NCBI GenBank assembly: GCA_024277605.1
Contig: JAJRUU010000185.1
Span: 1-28,189, forward strand
Direction of reading: 5' to 3'
Length of the DNA: 28,189 nucleotides
Origin: a bacterium
Lineage (GTDB): Bacteria; SZUA-182; SZUA-191; JAJRXT01
The notes under the pieces were generated by a model. The model saw nothing but the letters and a program-made list of their open reading frames with translations, searched no databases and was not told the DNA's origin. Each line of letters starts with the position of its first letter. Within the stretch, counting starts at the first letter, position 1. The translations under genes and the position numbers were made by a program. Below, piece by piece: positions 28,001 through 28,189 of the stretch.

Positions 28001-28189
28001 AAGCATGAACCAGAACACCATTAAATACTTGAAACGCAGTGGTATACGGGCCAAGGACTTTAGCGGTGCCGGTAATCTGACTATTAAAAACAACACCATC
28101 AGCAGTTGTGGTCTGGCAGATTATCAGGATCCGGTAACCGAATACTATTATGCCTCCGGTATTCAGCTTTTAGACAGCCACATCAGTAC
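13092..28189 (+). CDS. Giant secreted multidomain right-handed beta-helix protein (partial, 3' end outside window)
   Basis: One reading frame stays open for 15,098 bp, giving 5,032 residues with no stop before the edge. I translated it by eye and found no frameshift. Residues 1-34 are a Sec signal peptide (KR-rich start, hydrophobic core 13-28, cleavage likely after SAVEA). Domain order: beta-helix I (35-~1190) holding two NGG(M/F)E jelly-roll modules (161-315, 809-956); Ig/Fn3-like domains (~1213-1580); two concanavalin-like domains (1587-1763, 1764-1945); beta-helix II (1954-5032 and beyond), interrupted by an F5/8-type C domain (~3881-4007). The helices are made of ~22-30-residue PbH1/NosD-type coils rich in N-x-I-x-(S/N)-N and G-(I/V)-(G/A). 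By coil length there should be about a hundred; this was not computed. The protein is probably extracellular or cell-surface and glycan-binding. Polysaccharide-lyase activity is possible, but I saw no catalytic signature. The anchor and secretion signal at the C-terminus are not in view. Confidence 0.9.
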   Translation, partial: MNKRAEIKPKPWVTCVCLLVAIFICGVWGSAVEAATYRVAPGGGGTHTDLQSAINTALGDSSISTIIINEAGRYSGPFVVHYADGTTYPAVERSLELSIIGSPAVSRDEIILDNPSAGVASGIPVPAVIATGFDVVDTQAARGMPLKLKHLTVAASELLYNGGMESIYGQGYSAGLAPGWSKTGTPTVSEVVYGWTDGINVLVGQRAQGFANASAANFIYTVVPGSSFSPGRTYTFSVWLKRTAGSGELVANLSGEVVKTVSTLALDAKPERKDLYNELTYTFTAAASPAALTIKLYSSDGATSGVVDGVSIDAALTAGVFFKGQAANDTPGLLQAVDDCVVRNIGHVMNKVGGSYQVATWDDLDDPLVGYNDDIHGHAIVAFSGANPLITDCDIRENYDGVSIAGVNLTPDTQANNPRLWSTDYQDTTYYQTKQRIHLNARFGVAVRNGATPYIGDRGYVFLGNDICANGFANVACQDDAAPRIYYNYIQGNMDYLFDWTYAGYRNYSRRGVLARENAAPIIVGNWIYDHGGAAVAAQQDAAPQGGCDPADAGGACYNEWIIDRWDYRLNWMYGNNFFAALPDQDADYVACSYGVFDNIDCAAVASQDGAQPGIYNNHIYMNYFAGVGSRDWAAPDIRGNYIDGNVVGISFMSVRNSSVAAAQIGSTAAGEGNEVSYNNVGIAIRNTGSRVNRLPIRGNHVYGNSGPDRGAGIAVNNSFVVIEDNDVNSNAFVDLATGRKAGIAVFNNSDALIRYNRIIGNRAAAVTSLDSEIEVEHNLMVGNFAGKAGHVVVIAGVDCEHDTDYLFNGGFEDVDYGTEQVDYGVAPEWKEQGSITVTENITIVSEGNSSQEFGVGSPSTSYVYYPAMASAGREYYFSGWLQRKSGTGTVYVQLSDPVYNTVYTTIGVPISGSWTQVSATLTAASNDVVIKLYCVGSGTLGLADGFELELVRPGSVVRKLNHNVIVGDFWSVDEYYQNQVYVTGNSKVRELKYNIIGRGRMGIQVEAGVQQYSGVLPSQSGAGVNQVILDSGASTIDDAYVNMLLVLGGSSSGLPLQATLVDYDGQSRTATIEYPKWVVPPASGDSYQLLGGVGRIDPGAVDHNLVYVWNGAWDADGVQDGYDLNGMSPGDNTYYYGHYFGGTPAYFFKDPNHGLPAVQDYHIEETSPLYQYTYQNGTVCSGERLGIGCGFSYPSADREYSGSGFPSTPVSDWLAPQVVSINPADGSSGASTSTDITLYIKDMGSGSTTSGQDLAGIVRSSLVLEVEGASYSYGDPELSITPDFGNADQYKLVYTPGSALGSSVDVGVYAADADNNVFSTITPYNFGTASGDVTAPQVTDFFPYDESSCNYYQAEDIPVQFRLTDGGSGVDIESGTLTVVTLDKQTGTPIDTLYDGALYSYVALDNTPLYSDYTVLYRPECEYANDVIVSMDITVADFEGNPVTTTRRFCMAADTTPPEEVTYFKAEVAGQGVVSLTWDPSIDSALFDGVRAACDSGDLDHYELLVCGGALGDDLLCTAAGDWQLWQTSVDPLVSGTEVYDLTQGKYKFRLQGVDTAGNKSVGAIANRNVFYPYGEPLNLYTGYFNDDFEGFSDDFSDNYIDKWVVAGGISASMGDGTLNVSGSDGEILAHDYAAGDLEYSAEVTLGAGEDAYLLFRKTGGSGVGQSGYAAYVKADGASGEIGIYELPGMAALGSASYTINAGIYTMTVTASGNSLKLVVGGVGTVNTSDADSSYLFGTAGIWKPASDSSAVAYDNVVIKDYMDRWQPAGDGSWNTSSSAGSYRLSPASGTQDMDITITDLVAADDFLIQADIEFPTTNNQACVVFKKQNEGSVINSGYAACVKENGGTDNIYFYRIDGGTPVSLNSSSLVDITVGSTYHLKLIASGSEFVLYGSATVGKPYTYSRWLSDSDAAYSGGGIGFWQQSGQGLNVAYDNFVLGAIAATDIPGVGGTQKTVAYNADPDLQYSEIQSKIDAASDGDYLYFGANTYNIGNNAIQMRAGVSLWGAGQGSAIIRGTDKVVINAASDSTVEGLSVSCTNKKGVGVYASNAAMLLIDTEIYSCYDAVRIGGPAGIQPTITASNIHDNAHLGIGNNVVSAAWIYDNRIWKNGLNGIGVRDDATPRIEDNIIGSSGGGQGQWKEGNGYVGIGNRDNSAAEIVRNVIRDNYSLGVGNRGNSAAVIDGNDIFNNSEHGVGSYQSSQASITGNRVHNNVKNGIVAQDTAQVDIIKNRVYANLGDAGIGGKDYPVMNITNNVVYNNFRNGIGFDQTQGPSNPTLIIEHNSVFSNPVGVGFKQFSGSIELTTNWIAHNLEAGVALQNASNITIRDLDLTNNGTGTLGIPGSVKPDAAIRLQNADNVIISNCRIYGNNAYGIAMSDNTLGDTVTIRGITLGGTAGNGNTLGGIAIGIYDNGVTSNKGTYILQDTSISSCGGVGLSVADFAGTLNTGGVSAVHHNTKAGIVLRDSSGITLDGWDVYENGSAERAIRPTGALDPGTPVDAGIRVRGGNNITISNCNIYSNNGSGVALADGVSGNVVTVTGNSIRYNSFRGVNVGIFGWGVTSNQGTYKIGDSGGTRNVIRGNNEGGVGFNIFAGTASVIGNDLLSNRATDQPAGVGLLEFSGIVSIKNNTVISNTVVYSDQTVIAGGIGLLHPSAGTAVISNNYVSSQIIENSTIKSDIGAIGVKGTLAGGRGVLSELKIFSNKIYNVLIDHAINSCQDAIGTQYMNFAGSTISISKNTIHNVMNAIQMKDNIGTPASLILADNVISSVKGNAIRVRENEFDITVSGNVLDNSQAVNNGDYGIMLDGPAGPPYYTVTVGSNSIKNLGKSGLMVTGYPQGSGLKIMDNMISTCGTQDYVYPDQAQMDDGSTCLYSTGCQVASGVQVKDSYIYSVTGNTLRYNRYAGLALLNTDGHISSGNLIYENGNLTTMPGGVGGDACPDCEPISAAGTPGDFTGDGGISVRGLTAGKYVYINETVPQTEIYANNADEVRVSPSNQGTVYLNGEEVVPAGGGQIVGFGIMLDCFEAADATTSIASGGCNGVVSNTTFANNDRFGILVRGPYSQNLIIEGNTIENNMLSTGAGNRVCAGTPDEDNAGGGIALTCGARPIIRNNIIRSNGAGARPEGKGSWSGIAMWQAGDARIYSNLIYSNANDGIGMIDSPIVSSDQIYSNVGTPEIGVLGQTPNEIYNNGRFGIGTMADVGTSDVNVRNNQIYSNYDGGLGFMYFNGNALISSNDIYNHNRVIDSSPSELNPDSKGIAIKHAKAGSFVIDGNSLTSNGTALGIIGDSTQSVIYSCEVKFKNNEVGGIKTSTYHGIMTYANTFIGSGLFVESNDENGGFHDLGEGISMWSYTKGRIEIVNGNVFSQCKEGIAGIGGTMELINIDQNTLINGGIRFQNMGGPINITDNADINCFGGDCPTTGGATFVVKILSQFENLDISRNVVRSDGSAKDVISLKNLDLSAPDTVTIYSNELYGADSDGLRVQCLYGDATGHQIYSNTIYNNGAGDDLVYSHSNGIALQNVGSLSIYNNDIYSNQNNGIALSEDTTTICMYTEGSGGPVPVYGASGPITIGQSGKANTIHDNNRGGIALSGIGSDIITSVTIQYNDIRYNTRSGISFTRADSIAVQNNTIASNGWLSTDSEDMMGMRAKDSDFGAAGTVSGNTIRYNRFAGITANDSVGSIGPGNIIRYNGNSSDGVGQNCVGLSGPGGGDGGVATRDLDDIDNDRLDINGNTIENNYISTVSRRDCGGDVYLDGVLQGCGGYWERTDVKVYVDASGVYVDDVIRSSGLIIDCENDNIYSDLKASNGGISGANVWGIAILGSATGVVVKNCTIENNQLTTNSSGPGGTSMGGGMLIGPGVKADVYNNTIRSNGAELAQGLATQSIDSDYSTEWRTHGQDDSLPHWIWYDLGASKTVSQVRIMTSTTNTRVWSVYMVPRGLTRKYEPLESDLVTSNWTVGDGAANDWDVSPSFSATNYIIRLETSDGAITSGHFFEFQYYDSTISTWATPPMGSAPGSKDYVEACSDAVGQSVMTGNSGVVVRCVNPDTAIWSNSIYSNKADGINIRDAAVSIGKSGGVNTIYHNGRNGISAVGDTGIYTITIFNNRIYSNAGVAVGLGNGDPLFTGDVTIQSNWLANNRGGGINGSTDTSLGSDTPTVSGTFTILDNDIYNNVGDDRPAGVGFYGFSGDLTVENNHIWSNDSVRKTNKYKSFYPQSSALPTIAVFWPKGGATVTVHNNIINSNKVSSGMYSELAVFGIRPHLPPTSSTYWPTALGDVNVTSNVMYANGPGSAAINTLGVSACTMIENASVNISSNDIRNIGQGLGVVYMDAATPGSNTVYVNNNYIYESTYEQIMLRDNDAHLVVSGNELRRCGTRDGIQAKTTHSRNITITDNYISTVQFNCLRMEEIQGSTLIMSNNTFENSGTKPDGQPYGDWATVQLTADSWWGNNNSRIYSNIFRNSQTGPGLKFTKAQGVTIEKNQFYNNGDGSHPTSGARDSGLAMTFIYSVDVRDNEIRDNNGFGIAMSDLSYAYMTVGFYGNTITSNAERGLAIGKRFGSGTNDGNLFIGDGTIVSANLIRNNGDAGIGLYRYIGDGIIDYNTIVSNTGVGVPGGIGCQAEGYSPSLTIRNNTIRNNSGGPQQNGVAMGNLGGAGTIMIGPNNVITDGVSFSNSASQAITITGNTSISSIGFLDVGDITITSNASLFGGIACNNGTTLNVRNNTSISGVGPDRSGNGAQGSIVMTSVTNATIQSNDISGYGVAMSDCTNVVIASNSKVAGQGNGFGAYGSVVARSILALDIRNNAIVSDGIINYGFTTGNWDMSITSNGIIKGGATSSFYPGTKASVLALTMRNVTVSGNTEVSGFGMAFRDLNGNLDISDNCLVSGTAHVTKYGAQDGVVLARWVGGISTISNNEISVTDDLVTSASGISLYDNDDILVYSNYIHGVTGATGSGHFGIEIDSNSNIVSMNQNTIKYLKRSGIRAKDFSGAGNLTIKNNTISSCGLADYQDPVTEYYYASGIQLLDSHIS
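13572..14040 (+). other. Domain within the giant protein: carbohydrate-binding-like jelly roll, copy A
   Basis: Residues about 161-315. It starts NGGME, has W in APGWSKTG, FSPGRTYTFSVWLKR in the middle, a TYTFTAAASPAALTIKLYSS strand and the closing VDGVSID. This is the wording of CBM4/9-type beta-sandwiches. It interrupts the first coils of beta-helix I. Copy B at 15516-15957 follows the same plan. Confidence 0.6.
15516..15957 (+). other. Domain within the giant protein: carbohydrate-binding-like jelly roll, copy B
   Basis: Residues about 809-956: NGGFE, APEWKEQG, AGREYYFSGWLQRKSG, SGSWTQVSATLTAASNDVVIKLYC, ADGFELELV. It has the same order of strands and landmarks as copy A, so the two probably arose by duplication. 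It is again inserted between beta-helix coils. Confidence 0.6.
16728..17849 (+). other. Domains within the giant protein: Ig-like and Fn3-like linker modules
   Basis: Three modules begin with similar phrases: DWLAPQVVSINPADG (~1213), DVTAPQVTDFFPYD (~1334) and DTTPPEEVTYFKAE (~1455). The first two look like bacterial Ig-like domains. The third, with VVSLTWDPS and YKFRLQGVDTAGN, is Fn3-like. They separate beta-helix I from the concanavalin-like pair and may act as a hinge. Confidence 0.55.
17850..18926 (+). other. Domains within the giant protein: tandem concanavalin/LamG-like pair
   Basis: Two modules of about 180 residues. Both run from a W-containing start (DKWVVAGG; DRWQPAGDG) through ADIEF/AEVTL-type strands, LLFRK / VVFKK, SGYAA(Y/C)VK and a closing AYDN(V/F)V(I/L). 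This is the pattern of LamG/DUF1080-like glycan-binding folds. It lies directly N-terminal of beta-helix II. Confidence 0.6.
18951..28189 (+). other. Domain within the giant protein: beta-helix II (continues beyond window)
   Basis: It begins with a pectate-lyase-like N-terminal cap, SEIQSKIDAASDGDYLYFG.NTY, followed by VSLWGAGQGSAIIRG. More than 3,000 residues of coils then repeat phrases such as NNTIRNN, IYSNNGSG(V/I)A and GNTI. Cys-bearing loops and an F5/8-type domain interrupt it. One DFTGDGGI loop (residue 2954 on) looks like a calcium-binding half dockerin/EF-hand. Confidence 0.8.
24732..25110 (+). other. Domain within the giant protein: F5/8 type C (discoidin-like) insertion
   Basis: Residues about 3881-4007: ATQSIDSDYSTEWRTHG, then HWIWYDLGASKTVSQVRIMTS, SVYMVPRG, then WDVSPSFSATNYIIRLETSDG and FFEFQYY. 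The 'D.....W.......W...DLG....V..V.I' order is the discoidin fold signature for glycan or lipid binding. Beta-helix coils resume on both sides. Confidence 0.6.

Overview
The window probably comes from an uncultivated bacterium with a Gram-negative-like envelope. This rests on a diderm-style lipoprotein, a DUF3857/transglutaminase protein, a bacterial TMTC-like TPR membrane protein and a giant secreted beta-helix protein. Candidate phyla such as Omnitrophota, where giant genes are known, would fit. There is no rRNA or other phylogenetic marker, so this placement is a low-confidence inference. No tRNA, rRNA or CRISPR array was seen.

Layout: (1) 1-4.7 kb is a patchwork of small, loosely related genes separated by repeats: an unidentified C-terminal fragment at the left edge, an extracytoplasmic peptide-binding lipoprotein, an ArfB-like GGQ ribosome-rescue factor, a double zf-TFIIB-ribbon protein and a class I methyltransferase. 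Five copies of one structured repeat lie here, all in + orientation, in a 110-bp and a 174-bp version. (2) 4.7-7.9 kb holds a second methyltransferase that overlaps by 8 bp a membrane protein with an N-terminal SEC-C zinc motif, a TMTC-like GT-C region and ten TPRs. (3) On the opposite strand, 8.0-10.6 kb encodes a TPR-DUF3857-transglutaminase protein. Its 3' end faces the membrane protein across a double-palindrome terminator. (4) A strong divergent promoter starts a compact operon, 10.6-12.75 kb: metallo-beta-lactamase-fold hydrolase, dCMP deaminase and short thymidylate synthase. The last two form a dCMP to dUMP to dTMP route. (5) From 13,092 to the right edge, 15.1 kb of + strand is one uninterrupted reading frame: the first 5,032 residues of a giant secreted protein with no stop inside the window. 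It has a Sec signal peptide, a first beta-helix with two carbohydrate-binding-like jelly rolls, Ig/Fn3-like domains, a tandem pair of concanavalin-like domains and a second beta-helix of over 3,000 residues. An F5/8-type (discoidin-like) domain and Cys-bearing modules interrupt the second helix.

Short GGGG...CCCC palindromes followed by T runs recur at four gene borders and look like REP elements that double as intrinsic terminators. The most notable items are the giant protein, the SEC-C/GT-C/TPR fusion and the two intergenic repeat families.
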